This document shows, one piece after another, positions 36,036 through 45,702 of a stretch of DNA of 64,000 bases. Source of the DNA: Treponema socranskii subsp. paredis ATCC 35535 (GTDB lineage Bacteria > Spirochaetota > Spirochaetia > Treponematales > Treponemataceae). Where the stretch lies: assembly GCA_000413015.1 (NCBI GenBank), contig KE332515.1:343082-407081 (forward strand), written 5' to 3'. A model generated the notes under the pieces. The model saw nothing but the letters and a program-made list of their open reading frames with translations. It had not been told where the DNA came from and did no database searches. The stretch's first letter is position 1. Every line of letters starts with the position of its first letter. Position numbers and translations under genes: made by a program.

Positions 36036-36902
36036 TTATTGCTTTTGATCCAAAAGTGTATCCAAAAAAGAATGACTTGTCTGAATGACGTCGAGGATCG
36101 CGTGCGTATCGTGGAGCGAATCGTTTACTTTTTCAAGGGATCGCAAACCGTCTTCCATAGCGTGCGTCTGTTCGTGCGCCGCCGATGCGATTTCGGTAAG
36201 GGAATTCCCCGCTAGGTTGAGTGTCGAAGCGTTTTGATTGAAATTATTTAAAACTTGGGTAAACGACTGTTGGAAGCGCGAAAAAAGCCCTATAAACAGC
36301 GTCATGCTTTTATTGATTTCATCGACCGTTTCGCGGAATTCGGCAAGTTTTGCTTCGATTTTTTTCGTCGAATCGCCGGTCTGCGTCGCTAAAGTGCGCA
36401 CTTCGTTTGCGATGATCCTGAAACCGCTGCCGACTTTTCCCGCACGTGCGGCTTCGATGGACGCATTGATTGCAAGAATGCCGGTTTTTACCGAAACGTC
36501 CTGAATACCTGCAAGCATATTTGCGACGTCGGATGTTTTCTTTTTCAAAAGTTCGAAACTTGCCGCGGCATTTTTTGCGTTTACCGATGCTTCTTCGATT
36601 TCATTTACGCGCTCGTTTATTTCCGCCTGCAGCTTTTTGTTTGTATTTACGATATCGCCCATCATCGCGTTGACGCGCGCGGTGTTCGAAGAGGAAGCGC
36701 TGCCGCTTGCCTGTATCTCTTCGAAAGAGGCTAAAATCGTATCGAATCCTTTTTGCAGCTGCACTACCGCTTCATCGATGATTTCAAAGGAGTGCGTCGT
36801 TACAAAATCAAGTACGATGCTTTTATTGTAGCGTACGACCGTTTTATCTACGATATCGGAAAAATTCCGGATAATTTCATTTTCGCCGTTTTCGCTCATC
36901 AT
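36036..36902 (-). CDS. Cytoplasmic methyl-accepting chemotaxis receptor without sensor domain
   Basis: Protein of 288 residues, helical throughout, no membrane segment. The receptor hairpin tip is clear: ILAINASIEAARAG at residues 143-155 followed by GSGFRIIANEVRTLA. No ligand-binding domain is fused. The upstream partner gene (14 bp away) encodes a di-iron ODP protein; in Treponema denticola such an ODP acts as the sensor for a companion soluble receptor, so this gene is probably the signalling half of an oxygen/iron taxis pair. Confidence 0.85.
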   Translation of the reverse strand: MMSENGENEIIRNFSDIVDKTVVRYNKSIVLDFVTTHSFEIIDEAVVQLQKGFDTILASFEEIQASGSASSSNTARVNAMMGDIVNTNKKLQAEINERVNEIEEASVNAKNAAASFELLKKKTSDVANMLAGIQDVSVKTGILAINASIEAARAGKVGSGFRIIANEVRTLATQTGDSTKKIEAKLAEFRETVDEINKSMTLFIGLFSRFQQSFTQVLNNFNQNASTLNLAGNSLTEIASAAHEQTHAMEDGLRSLEKVNDSLHDTHAILDVIQTSHSFLDTLLDQKQ

Positions 36903-36915
36903 GCTCCGCCTTCAA

Positions 36916-37686
36916 TCAAAAAAGCGTATCTATAAAATCGATACCGCATTCGAGTCCGCCGAGCCAATTTAAAAACTTGTCCACATTTTCATCCTTATAG
37001 ATGGCTCCGTGCTGAGGCGCGAGCATACGGGGAGAAAGAGCTCTCACATAATCGGTCCAGCGCCGTACGATTTTATTCGCCGCCATATAGCGCACGTGAA
37101 AATCTTTTATGAGCGGAACATGCGCGTCAAAATCTTTGACGAATACGGTTTCGTTCGTTTCATCGAATACCGCCGCCCCTATATCGCCGGTAAATAAAAT
37201 ACCCGAACGCTCGTCAAAGAGCCCGAATTGTCCGGGCGAATGCATAAAGTGAGAAGGTATGCAGCGCAGTTTCGAATTTGAAGGAAGCGTGATTTCGCCG
37301 CCTTTGTCGGGAATACCGACTATACGGTTCGTATCGACGATACCGAAGTGGGGTAAAAAACGTATCCACAAATCGGAAATATATACTTTCGCGTTCGTAA
37401 TGCCGAGCCACAGCGCAATGCCCGAAGATACGTCCGGATCCTGATGCGAAAAAAAGATCGTGTCTATTTTTTCGACCGATATAAAGCGGCTGACGGCGGT
37501 TACGACGCGAGAAAACAGATGTACTCCGCCCGGATCGAGCAAAACACCCCTGCCGTGATCGATAATGAGATACTGCATGGTCTGCACCGCACCTTTTCGG
37601 TATTTGCTTTCGGATCCGAGCCAAATGAATCGATGTTCATTGTCTTCATATAAAACCGTTCCGTGTATTTCGCTGTCGTCAATCAT
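36916..37686 (-). CDS. ODP-type di-iron oxygen/iron sensor (metallo-beta-lactamase fold)
   Basis: Protein of 256 residues with the fold of the flavodiiron-protein beta-lactamase domain but no flavodoxin domain. Metal ligands visible in order are His81, Asp83, Asp85 (HQDPD), His149 (HFMHSPG), Asp168 (FTGDIG) and His226 (PQHGAIY). The canonical Glu of H-x-E-x-D is Asp83 here. GGAGG precedes the ATG. Being next to a sensor-less receptor gene, it is probably a soluble O2/Fe sensor for chemotaxis rather than an oxygen reductase. Confidence 0.82.
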   Translation of the reverse strand: MIDDSEIHGTVLYEDNEHRFIWLGSESKYRKGAVQTMQYLIIDHGRGVLLDPGGVHLFSRVVTAVSRFISVEKIDTIFFSHQDPDVSSGIALWLGITNAKVYISDLWIRFLPHFGIVDTNRIVGIPDKGGEITLPSNSKLRCIPSHFMHSPGQFGLFDERSGILFTGDIGAAVFDETNETVFVKDFDAHVPLIKDFHVRYMAANKIVRRWTDYVRALSPRMLAPQHGAIYKDENVDKFLNWLGGLECGIDFIDTLF

Positions 37687-37723
37687 CTTTTACCTCCGCA
37701 TTTCAATACCCAGCCGAAAACTT

Positions 37724-39259
37724 TTAATAATGCAGCCCGATGCCGACCGATACTTCATACGGCGATACGTCGCTTCTCCAATTCATATTCAGTTGATTTT
37801 TCAAAAGGTAAGTTCCGACATCCAAACCCACGCTCGCCCGGACTTGTATGCTTTTCCAGCTTTCCGGAAATACGATCATCTCCAAACCCGCAGTATAAAA
37901 ACCGTCTTTCGGTGAAAAACTCGTACCCGTCGCCTTATTGTTTGCAAGCGCAAAATCGATAAAGGGCGAAAGCTGCATTTCAAAATTGAGCTTTCGAAGC
38001 ACTCTGTTTTTTTCAAAGCAGGTGGAAAAAATTCTCACGGGAAAGTCGAGGTTGACGACAAGGGCGCCGGAGGTTTTGGTCGCATAAGAGTCGGAGTGTC
38101 CCGACGAAGCGCTGAAATACTGTTTGTCCCGAATACCGCGCAAACGCGGACCTATGTTTTCCATGCCGTTTGCCATGAGAAAAAAGTACAAGTCGCTTGC
38201 TATGCCGATTCTTTTGAATCCTTTGAAAATCTGCAATTCGACGGAAAATTTCGGCTGCAGTTTCGATTCCTGAGCAATGTATGTAAATGACTGCGTTGTC
38301 GAAATCGATAAACCCGTGCGCAGATTGTTTTTCCAATTGATGCGCGCAGTACCGAGCGTCTGTCCGATTGCAAGCTGGGGACCTGCGAGATCCGAATTGG
38401 AATTGCTTATGCCGTTAAAATCCCAATAGTATTTTCCGCTCACATACGGTGTATAGTTGACGTCTCCCCAGTTTTCGATCCGCTGGAGAACTACGGGAAG
38501 CGATATCGTACCTCTTTCCGTAAAATAAATATCGTCTCCGTATTTTTTATAGTCGAAATTCCGTGTAAAACCCTGTGCAAAAGAAAAGTCGAGCGATGTG
38601 CGCGAGCCGAACGGTACGGAAAAATTTAAGCCCGTCGAAGCGTCCCATTCGGGAGACGAATGTCCGATCGTATATGAAATGCTGTAACTGTTTGTCCATG
38701 CAGCGTCGAGTTTAAAAAGCTTGAACGGAAGGTCGAAAGAAAAATTGATACCGGCCGTAAGTCCCATATCGTTGACGAGATGCTTCATTTCGTCGTCATC
38801 GTCATCTCGTTCGAGCAAAAAATTGATATCGGCCGACATATCTTTCATAGTGCCGAAAAAATTGGTATCTTTCAGTTTGAGCTTGAGCGTAAAGCCGGTG
38901 TTCGAATCATACTTCGGATAAGGCATACCGATAAAGTGAAACGAATCACGGAGACGTACCGTCACATCCGCGCCGTACAGATCGTTTTCTTCGTCGATAA
39001 GCTTTGTTTCATAATCGATTTCGACTTCGTCGAAAAGACGCGTATTCAAAAGGCGCTGCCGGTAATCTCGGATATAGTTTGCAAATGCCGTTTCATCCGG
39101 AAATACGGTCGTTTTGTCGATTTTTACTTCGCGTTCGACGCTCGCTTCTTTTGTTTTACCGTCTATGATATAGCGGACGGAGTTTATCCGGTAGGACGAA
39201 GAAAAAGCGAAGCACGAAAGCAAAAGGTAAACGGCGGCACGGGCAATATAGCGTTTCAT
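37724..39259 (-). CDS. Outer-membrane beta-barrel protein with POTRA-like N-terminus
   Basis: Protein of 511 residues with a signal peptide (MKRYIARAAVYLLLSCFAFS). A POTRA-like domain (about residues 20-130) precedes alternating beta-strands to the C-terminus, ending in the aromatic pattern VSVGIGLHY expected of barrels. It resembles a minimal Omp85/TamA-type protein. The start at 39259 (MKRY) is chosen at the signal peptide; the open frame extends 39 codons upstream, antisense to nothing useful. It lies 1 bp after the WbaP-like gene. Confidence 0.75.
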   Translation of the reverse strand: MKRYIARAAVYLLLSCFAFSSSYRINSVRYIIDGKTKEASVEREVKIDKTTVFPDETAFANYIRDYRQRLLNTRLFDEVEIDYETKLIDEENDLYGADVTVRLRDSFHFIGMPYPKYDSNTGFTLKLKLKDTNFFGTMKDMSADINFLLERDDDDDEMKHLVNDMGLTAGINFSFDLPFKLFKLDAAWTNSYSISYTIGHSSPEWDASTGLNFSVPFGSRTSLDFSFAQGFTRNFDYKKYGDDIYFTERGTISLPVVLQRIENWGDVNYTPYVSGKYYWDFNGISNSNSDLAGPQLAIGQTLGTARINWKNNLRTGLSISTTQSFTYIAQESKLQPKFSVELQIFKGFKRIGIASDLYFFLMANGMENIGPRLRGIRDKQYFSASSGHSDSYATKTSGALVVNLDFPVRIFSTCFEKNRVLRKLNFEMQLSPFIDFALANNKATGTSFSPKDGFYTAGLEMIVFPESWKSIQVRASVGLDVGTYLLKNQLNMNWRSDVSPYEVSVGIGLHY

Positions 39260-39260
39260 A

Positions 39261-40691
39261 TCAATAGGCGCCTTTTCTCTTGAATACGACCCACACGGTT
39301 TTAATGATGAGCCATATATCCAGCCATACCGACCAGTTTTGAATATAATACGTGTCCAGCGTAATGCGCTCTTCATATTCCGTATCGCTTCTGCCCGACG
39401 TCTGCCACATACCCGAAAGTCCCGGCGTTACCGAAAGGATATAGTCCGCCTGCTCTCCGTATTTGATAAGTTCTCCCTGGGTAACGGGACGCGGACCGAT
39501 AAAGCTCATCTCTCCCGTAAGGATATTCAAAAACTGCGGCAGTTCGTCGATACTCGTTTTTCTGATAAACTTTCCGACCGCCGTTACACGCGGATCGTCG
39601 ACCAGTTTCCGATCCCGCTCCCATTGTTTTTGCATTTCGGGATTATGCGCGAGAATTTCGTCGAGCTTTTTATCCGCATCTTGGCACATGGAGCGGAATT
39701 TCCAGCATTTAATCGATTTGCCGTTTTTTCCGACACGAAGGTGCCCGTAAAAGACGGGGCCGGGAGACGTAAGCTTGATTATAAGCGAAACGACGGCGCA
39801 AACGGGCAAAACGATCGGAAACGAAAGGAGGATGAGCAAGAGGTCGATGAGGCGTTTTGCAAAAAGATTCGTTTTTTTTGTGAGATTGTGAGTCGATGCG
39901 AAACCGACGATACCGCCGATGTCTTTTATCTGAGGAGAACCCGATACGGATCTCGTTTGATGCTTGGAAACGGTGATCGTATATCGATAGGTTTGCATAA
40001 TATCCGATACGTCGGTTTCACCGTAATCGCATAGAATCGCGGCTTTTATTTTGAAAGTTTTGATGAGCCGAAGCAATTCTTCGCTCGGAGAAAATACGGG
40101 AATACCGCTGTAAAGGTTTGCAGCTATGCGGCCGCTGTTTATGATGACGGCGGGCTTATAACCCAAATCCGTCCGCTCGATCATACGGTTTATAACCGCG
40201 TCTCCGCTTGAACCCGTACAATAGATGACGGCGGGCAATCCCCACCATCGGTACCGGCCGAATGCAAAGCGGGCGGCTTGCCGTGCAATCGGTAAAAAAA
40301 CGGTTGCAATCGGCACCGCAAGCATGAGCGCGACTGCGACCGCAATACTTTCCGTATTCGTGTCGACGAAAATACTTATGGCGATACCGACAAAGCTGAA
40401 AAAGGTACAGATGCCGAATCGCTTGATTTCTTCGACGGGAGAAATCATAATGCCCGGATACAGCCCCGCCGCATAAAACACGATGAGTATGAGCGGCAAA
40501 TAGACGCTGTACGTGACAAAAGAGCGGAAATTAATAAAGGCATTGTTTATGGCATTGATGATAAAAAAACTCGTTCCGATGCTGAGCATAAGGGCTGCCG
40601 CATCGACGAGCATTAAAATAAAGCCTACGAAAAATGAGCTTGTGCGGTGAAAATTTCGTTTGTAGTAGTGCAGAAATTCGTCAATTGTCAT
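39261..40691 (-). CDS. WbaP-like polyprenyl-phosphate sugar phosphotransferase
   Basis: Protein of 476 residues. Four or five N-terminal membrane helices are followed by a CoA-binding-like fold, then the bacterial sugar transferase domain from about residue 280: KRLIDLLLILLSFP, SPGPVFYGHLRVG, WKFRSMCQDAD, IRKTSIDELPQFLNIL and GPRP. It transfers a sugar-1-phosphate to undecaprenyl phosphate to start polysaccharide repeat synthesis. It leads a minus-strand operon with the barrel protein, ODP sensor and receptor. Confidence 0.9.
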   Translation of the reverse strand: MTIDEFLHYYKRNFHRTSSFFVGFILMLVDAAALMLSIGTSFFIINAINNAFINFRSFVTYSVYLPLILIVFYAAGLYPGIMISPVEEIKRFGICTFFSFVGIAISIFVDTNTESIAVAVALMLAVPIATVFLPIARQAARFAFGRYRWWGLPAVIYCTGSSGDAVINRMIERTDLGYKPAVIINSGRIAANLYSGIPVFSPSEELLRLIKTFKIKAAILCDYGETDVSDIMQTYRYTITVSKHQTRSVSGSPQIKDIGGIVGFASTHNLTKKTNLFAKRLIDLLLILLSFPIVLPVCAVVSLIIKLTSPGPVFYGHLRVGKNGKSIKCWKFRSMCQDADKKLDEILAHNPEMQKQWERDRKLVDDPRVTAVGKFIRKTSIDELPQFLNILTGEMSFIGPRPVTQGELIKYGEQADYILSVTPGLSGMWQTSGRSDTEYEERITLDTYYIQNWSVWLDIWLIIKTVWVVFKRKGAY

Positions 40692-40773
40692 AGCATTTTG
40701 TTTTCCATCTTATATTAAAAATACGGCACTGTCTATAGTTACAAAAGGGGTTTGCCCGCAGCGTACCGACAAA

Positions 40774-40802
40774 TTGCTTTCGGCGGCCGCTCGTGTTATA
40801 AT
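40774..40802 (+). promoter_or_regulatory. Promoter of the nitroreductase gene
   Basis: TTGCTT (40774-40779), a 17-bp spacer and consensus TATAAT (40797-40802). The predicted start near 40809 leaves a 34-nt leader with a GGGGGA ribosome-binding site. Confidence 0.7.
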
Positions 40803-40842
40803 GCACACGGAATATGTTTGTAAAGTGCAAGGGGGAACGACT

Positions 40843-41367
40843 ATGAACGAAATCATCGATGCAATAAAAAAGCGGCGGAGTACGAAGCGTTTCAAAAACG
40901 ACGCCGTACCTAAAGAAATCATCGACTGCGTTATCGACGCGGGACTGTGTGCGGCGAACGCTCAGGGAAAGCAAGTGCCTGTCGTCGTCGCCGTCACGGA
41001 TAAAAAACTCCGTGACAGATTGTCGGAAATGAATCGTAAAGTAGGCGGCTGGGAGGAGGGCTTCGATCCTTTTTACGGAGCGCCCGTCGTCCTCATCGTG
41101 CTTGCGGATAAAAATTGGCCGAACCGCGTCTACGACGGAAGCCTCGTTATCGGAAACATGATGCTTGCCGCACATGCGCTTAAAATCGGAAGCTGCTGGA
41201 TTCATCGCGCACGGGAAGAATTCGACAGCGATGAAGGAAAAGCGATTTTAAAAGAACTCGGCATTGCAGGCGAATTCGAAGGTATCGGGCACTGCGTTTT
41301 GGGCTTTCCCGCCGCCGTTCGGGAAGCTCCTTTACGGAGGGAAGGCCGCGTTTTTTATGCCGAATAA
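40843..41367 (+). CDS. Nitroreductase-family FMN enzyme
   Basis: Protein of 174 residues. The N-terminal FMN-binding RRSTKRF motif and GLCAANAQGKQ are typical of small nitroreductases; LGFPAA near the C-terminus completes the FMN pocket. The start at 40843 follows GGGGGA and a promoter, excluding an upstream TTG that lies in the -35 hexamer. The substrate is unknown; such enzymes reduce nitro- or quinone compounds with NAD(P)H. Confidence 0.88.
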   Translation: MNEIIDAIKKRRSTKRFKNDAVPKEIIDCVIDAGLCAANAQGKQVPVVVAVTDKKLRDRLSEMNRKVGGWEEGFDPFYGAPVVLIVLADKNWPNRVYDGSLVIGNMMLAAHALKIGSCWIHRAREEFDSDEGKAILKELGIAGEFEGIGHCVLGFPAAVREAPLRREGRVFYAE

Positions 41368-42370
41368 ACTTTCCGGCGAAACTTGTACACGTATCGACAC
41401 TGATGCGTGTCGCCTGTCGGCGGAAAAAGCGGAAAGCCGCCTCGGAAAATCAAAAGCGGCGCAAAAACGCATAGGGATAGTTTTATGCTCCATCCTCGCT
41501 TGTCTTATCGCCCTGTATGCCGCTTCCTTTTTTCCGCGCAACGAAAAAAATATCCGTGCTTCGTTTATAAATAAAAAATACGCATCGTCGCTTGATGAAA
41601 TCGAAATTACGGGCGGGGGTAAAAGAACCGCGCTCTATAAAAAAAACGGAGTATGGTACGGTTTTGCAAAGAGCGATATTTTTCCCGCCGAAAGCGAAAA
41701 AGTCAAAAATCTTACACAAAACTTAACAAGGGTTCGTAAGTCGTCTATTATTTTAAACGGTAATACCATTGATAAAATCAACAAAAACGAAGCCGTTTTA
41801 TCTATATTTTTTAAAAACAATCTTAAGTCGTCTACAAAAATAGACGTTTTAAACCTAAGTTTCGACGAAACGAAGGTTTGTGTGCGAATCGAAGACGGAA
41901 AAACGAAGTACGCTTTTTATGAAATCGAAAACGATTTTTTTTCATTTATGCGAAGCGATGCCGATTTTTGGCTCGATCCGTATATCATTCCGCAAAATAC
42001 CGAAGAAGGTGCGATCCGTCCTTCCGATATTCAAGCGCTCCGTCTAACGATAAGCTCGCGCGGCGAGGGAAAAATTCTTCGTGCCGGGCAAGAGCTTTTT
42101 TCCGAAAAAGTTTCACAGCTCGCTTCTCTCAGGCACGGAGGCATGGGGAATTTTGAAGATGAAAAAAGTCCCCGTCATACCGTTTTTTCTCTTTCGGTTG
42201 AAACGGGAAGAGGTTTCGCTTTTACGATGCACGCCGAAGACGCGAGGGACGGAAAGGTTCCGCTTTTTTTCGATTCGTTTGAAAATACCCTTACCGGAAG
42301 CCGCTTCGATTACCGCTATCGCGTTTACGTAAGTACATGGACGCTCGAAAAAATTCTCGCCCTTTTTTAG
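41357..42370 (+). CDS. DUF4340-like membrane-anchored protein
   Basis: Protein of 337 residues. A cytoplasmic segment of about 38 residues and one membrane helix (IGIVLCSILACLIALYAAS) precede an extracytoplasmic domain whose ITGGGKRTALYKKNGVWYG pattern resembles DUF4340 proteins. Those usually accompany GldG-type ABC exporters, but none is seen here. The start overlaps the nitroreductase stop by 11 bp, with GGAGG further upstream, indicating coupling. Confidence 0.6.
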   Translation: MPNKLSGETCTRIDTDACRLSAEKAESRLGKSKAAQKRIGIVLCSILACLIALYAASFFPRNEKNIRASFINKKYASSLDEIEITGGGKRTALYKKNGVWYGFAKSDIFPAESEKVKNLTQNLTRVRKSSIILNGNTIDKINKNEAVLSIFFKNNLKSSTKIDVLNLSFDETKVCVRIEDGKTKYAFYEIENDFFSFMRSDADFWLDPYIIPQNTEEGAIRPSDIQALRLTISSRGEGKILRAGQELFSEKVSQLASLRHGGMGNFEDEKSPRHTVFSLSVETGRGFAFTMHAEDARDGKVPLFFDSFENTLTGSRFDYRYRVYVSTWTLEKILALF

Positions 42371-42477
42371 CGGGATAAAGCGCTCGAAAGACGACTGTTT
42401 TTCGACGTCCTCCCTTTCTCGATGTATGTAATCGACTGTATTACATTGCGATTTTAAACTTAAACTTTCGGACAGCT

Positions 42478-43209
42478 CTATCGTATAAGTGCGAACAAAA
42501 TGAGGGACAGCATATTGTATGCAAAATGTGCGGCCGTATTTGTCCACAAGGTTTTGCTTTTTTTGCAGCAAATACGCAGTACGATCCCCGCAAAAAACGC
42601 GTTTGCAACAGCGGGTAAACCCAAATAGCGGTGAGAAAGCGCAAAAAGAGAAAGAGCACTTATTTCAGAAATCAAAAAAATATTGCGAGATCCGTGTTCC
42701 TTTGCCGCATTTTTTTTCTGCAGAGTATTTTCATGTTCCGATTTGTTTATTCGCTTCGGTAAAAGATCTTCCAAAACCGCACGGAGGCTTTCAGGAAGAT
42801 AGAGGCGGTAGAGCGCTTCTTCGTAAAACGAAGCGCATGCGAAATTGACGATGCAAAAAAAGGTTTCGGCGATCGACGAAGGGAGGGCGGGTTCGAGGCT
42901 TTCTTTGCCGCCTGCAAGGCGGACGACAATTTCCATAACGGAAGCGATGACGCACAGGGCGCCGAAAGTTGCCAGCGTCCAGCCTGTGCGGACGAAACGG
43001 AATGCATCGCCTTTTATAGGTGAGGAAGGCGGAAAGGAAAAACGGACGAGTACAAATGCAAAGAGTGCATAGAGCAGCGGCTTTAGAGGAAATGTCCACG
43101 CCGAAAAAACGCGGGCGGACGCCGCACCGGCGAAAAGCGGGGGAATGACAAAAAAACATAAAGATGCGGCAAAGATCATGTTCCGCCGCAGTTTTATCGA
43201 TATGTCCAT
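42478..43209 (-). CDS. CPBP-family intramembrane metalloprotease
   Basis: Membrane protein of 243 residues with about seven helices. The CPBP (CAAX protease/Abi) motifs are EEALYR near residue 130, ALSHRYLG, and HFAYN near the C-terminus. Between motifs 1 and 2 is a charged insertion of about 35 residues (KRINKSEHENTLQ...). It may act in protein processing or immunity to peptides; the substrate is unknown. It is divergent from the PilZ gene. Confidence 0.82.
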   Translation of the reverse strand: MDISIKLRRNMIFAASLCFFVIPPLFAGAASARVFSAWTFPLKPLLYALFAFVLVRFSFPPSSPIKGDAFRFVRTGWTLATFGALCVIASVMEIVVRLAGGKESLEPALPSSIAETFFCIVNFACASFYEEALYRLYLPESLRAVLEDLLPKRINKSEHENTLQKKNAAKEHGSRNIFLISEISALSLFALSHRYLGLPAVANAFFAGIVLRICCKKSKTLWTNTAAHFAYNMLSLILFALIR

Positions 43210-43275
43210 ATCCGTATACTATGAAAATCCGCAAATCTGTGATACAATCGAATATTATATAATATTGAGGCCGGT

Positions 43276-44478
43276 GTGTATATCCTGAAGATTCTCGCCG
43301 TTTTTACGGTTTTTATCATCGCTGTAAAACTCGTACTGAAATATCAAAAAAAAATTAAATTCTTTGCGACCGGTTTCGATTCCCGTTTTTCGTTTTCAGA
43401 AATAAGTCTTTTGTGGCAGACGGCCGTCGTATGCGGTCTTAACGATCCTCTTTCGCTTTTTTGGTCTATGCCCTCGCTTTCGCGCTGCATATCCGAAATC
43501 AAATCGGGAGCGGATCGCGCGGGCAAAACGGGAGACGGCGGTATGCAGCGCCTTCTTTCAAAACTCTATTCATACCGTACGCATATCGAATCCGCAGCGT
43601 CGGACAAACGGGGACTTTCCTCTACGAGGGCCTTTGAAAGCGGACTTCGTTTGCGGATCGTGCTTGCGGGAAAAGGAGTATTTGCATCGAAAATCGTCAA
43701 TAACGCACGGGAACTTACGGTAAGCATTCCGATGCAAAACGGACAGGTGAGCGTCGAAGGCAAAGATTGGATCGGAAAATCGATAAGCGTGTACTTGTGG
43801 CGTACGGGCGACGCCCGTTATATTTTCGATACGACGGTGATCGGAAGCGGAGTTTTTTTCGGCAAAGCGGTGCTTTACCTCAAGCACACGGAAAAACTTT
43901 TGCGTACGCAAAAACGGCGCGCGATCCGTACAAAGTGCAATATATACGCAAGCCTTTTTATCATCAAAGATAAAGTTATCGATTACAACAGGGTGGAAAC
44001 GCAGTCGGGATATCGCTGTCTCATCGAAGACATATCCGAATCGGGAGCGATGATAAGGATAGGCGGAAAAGGCGTGCCGAATATTCAGCTGAAAATGCAG
44101 TTTACCATCGAAGGAAAATTGATAATCATGTTCGGCATCGTCCGCACGGTCGAATACAACAGCGACATCGATCAGTCGCGGCTTCATTTCGAATGCGTAC
44201 ATATCGAACCTCAGATGAAAAACCAAATTTTGAGTTTCGTGTATAATATCATGTCGCCCGAAGAGCGCAAAGCGTACGAACTTTTTCCGGCGGATGAAGA
44301 TTCCGAAGCGGCTTCGGAATACGAAAACTTTAGGGATGACGAGGAAAAGGCGGAAGCGGACGATATCGATGATGAAAAATCGGAAGGGGACGGCGACAAG
44401 TTTGCGTTTGAACTTTCAGACACGGATCCTCCCGATATGACGGATTCGCTTATCGGAGATATGCTCGGTAACGAATAA
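43276..44478 (+). CDS. Membrane-anchored PilZ-domain c-di-GMP effector
   Basis: Protein of 400 residues with one N-terminal helix (ILAVFTVFIIAVKLVL) and a YcgR-like N-terminal region. A PilZ domain starts near residue 215: QKRRAIRT supplies the RxxxR-type motif and EDISESGAMI the D-x-S-x-x-G motif, together the c-di-GMP binding site. The C-terminal 60 residues are acidic and low-complexity. The start is GTG with GAGG upstream. It leads an operon with a HEAT-like protein and ComEC, so it may be a motility or uptake regulator. Confidence 0.8.
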   Translation: MYILKILAVFTVFIIAVKLVLKYQKKIKFFATGFDSRFSFSEISLLWQTAVVCGLNDPLSLFWSMPSLSRCISEIKSGADRAGKTGDGGMQRLLSKLYSYRTHIESAASDKRGLSSTRAFESGLRLRIVLAGKGVFASKIVNNARELTVSIPMQNGQVSVEGKDWIGKSISVYLWRTGDARYIFDTTVIGSGVFFGKAVLYLKHTEKLLRTQKRRAIRTKCNIYASLFIIKDKVIDYNRVETQSGYRCLIEDISESGAMIRIGGKGVPNIQLKMQFTIEGKLIIMFGIVRTVEYNSDIDQSRLHFECVHIEPQMKNQILSFVYNIMSPEERKAYELFPADEDSEAASEYENFRDDEEKAEADDIDDEKSEGDGDKFAFELSDTDPPDMTDSLIGDMLGNE

Positions 44479-44520
44479 GCGAACGAAGTTGTTTTATTCG
44501 TGCGGAGGATTTTGACAGAT

Positions 44521-45702
44521 ATGGAAATAAAGCAGTGTTTTATCGGAACAATTACCGCGCTTTTATGCGCTTTCTCTTTTGCTTCTTCGGCTCCGCTTCG
44601 CGTACGGTTCGTCAAAGGCAATATCGCCGATAAAACCGCTGCGGTAAAGGAAAGTTCGGGAGAAGATGCGGCTTTTCTTTCGCGTGCGGCCATAGATTTT
44701 GCGCTCGAACACAAAGCGATGCTCGGAAACGACCGCGATTTGGACACGCTTGCGCTTTCGGGCATCATCGCGCTTTCCGCCGATTCGCTTGCCGCTCTCG
44801 ATTACGCGGGGCGGGAAGCGGTTTCGGAAAAATTGGTAAAACTTTTTTCGCTTTTTTCAAGCGATACGGTGCGCATTGCAGTCCTCAATAAAACGACAGC
44901 TCTCCGCGATTTGCTGCCGACGGAACCCTTCATAACCCTTTTGCACGATTATCTTGCCGTCACTCCGGGTTCCGGAAACGAAAATGCCGTCGTAAAAGCC
45001 GCCGTAAAGGCGCTCTCTGAAATAGGGGACAGCCGTTCCTTTGCGCTTCTTTTTTCATGCCGCAAAGAGCAAAAATGGCCGAAGTGTACTCAGGATATCG
45101 ACGATGCGCTCGCCCTTCTTGCCGATAAATCGTTTCCTCAGATTGTCGGTATTATCCGCGAAGGAAACGTCAAAAGCGATATACGTCCGCTGTTCGATTT
45201 GTTTATTAAAAATAAAAAAACACCTGCATCGTTTCAATCGGAAATTGCCGAAAATGTGCTTTCGGAGACGATATATATAGCGAACAACGCTTCGTCGATA
45301 ACGAGAGAAACGGTTTCCCTGCAAGTCGATGCGCTCGACGTTATCGTAAAAAACAAGTGGACGCGAGCGGTTCCGGCAGTCGTTTCATTTTTCGATCTTG
45401 CCGAACGCGAATATAAGGCGGGCGTTATGACCGACGGCGAATTCGCAAAAACGATATATGCGTTTGCCGAAATCGCACCGGTCGACGCTTCGTCGCGCCT
45501 TGCTTCCTACCTTGCGGCGTTGAACAGACAAACCGAAAGCGGGGCAAAAGTGTCGGAAACGATTGCCCTCGCTTTAATCGGCTCGCTCGGCAGGATCGGC
45601 AATAAATCGTCGTTCGATACGCTTTTGTACGTGACCTATGTCAACTATTCCGAACCGGTGATTGCCGCCGCCCGCGATGCCCTCGCGAGGCTTAAATGGT
45701 GA
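44521..45702 (+). CDS. Exported HEAT-repeat-like helical protein
   Basis: Protein of 393 residues with a signal peptide (MEIKQCFIGTITALLCAFSFASS). The mature part consists of helical pairs resembling HEAT/armadillo repeats (for example AVVKAAVKALSEIGDSRSF and ETIALALIGSLGRIGNKSSF). It is probably a periplasmic scaffold. GGAGG lies 13 nt before the ATG; an upstream GTG at 44500 is possible but would misplace the signal peptide. It overlaps the ComEC gene by 7 bp. Confidence 0.65.
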   Translation: MEIKQCFIGTITALLCAFSFASSAPLRVRFVKGNIADKTAAVKESSGEDAAFLSRAAIDFALEHKAMLGNDRDLDTLALSGIIALSADSLAALDYAGREAVSEKLVKLFSLFSSDTVRIAVLNKTTALRDLLPTEPFITLLHDYLAVTPGSGNENAVVKAAVKALSEIGDSRSFALLFSCRKEQKWPKCTQDIDDALALLADKSFPQIVGIIREGNVKSDIRPLFDLFIKNKKTPASFQSEIAENVLSETIYIANNASSITRETVSLQVDALDVIVKNKWTRAVPAVVSFFDLAEREYKAGVMTDGEFAKTIYAFAEIAPVDASSRLASYLAALNRQTESGAKVSETIALALIGSLGRIGNKSSFDTLLYVTYVNYSEPVIAAARDALARLKW

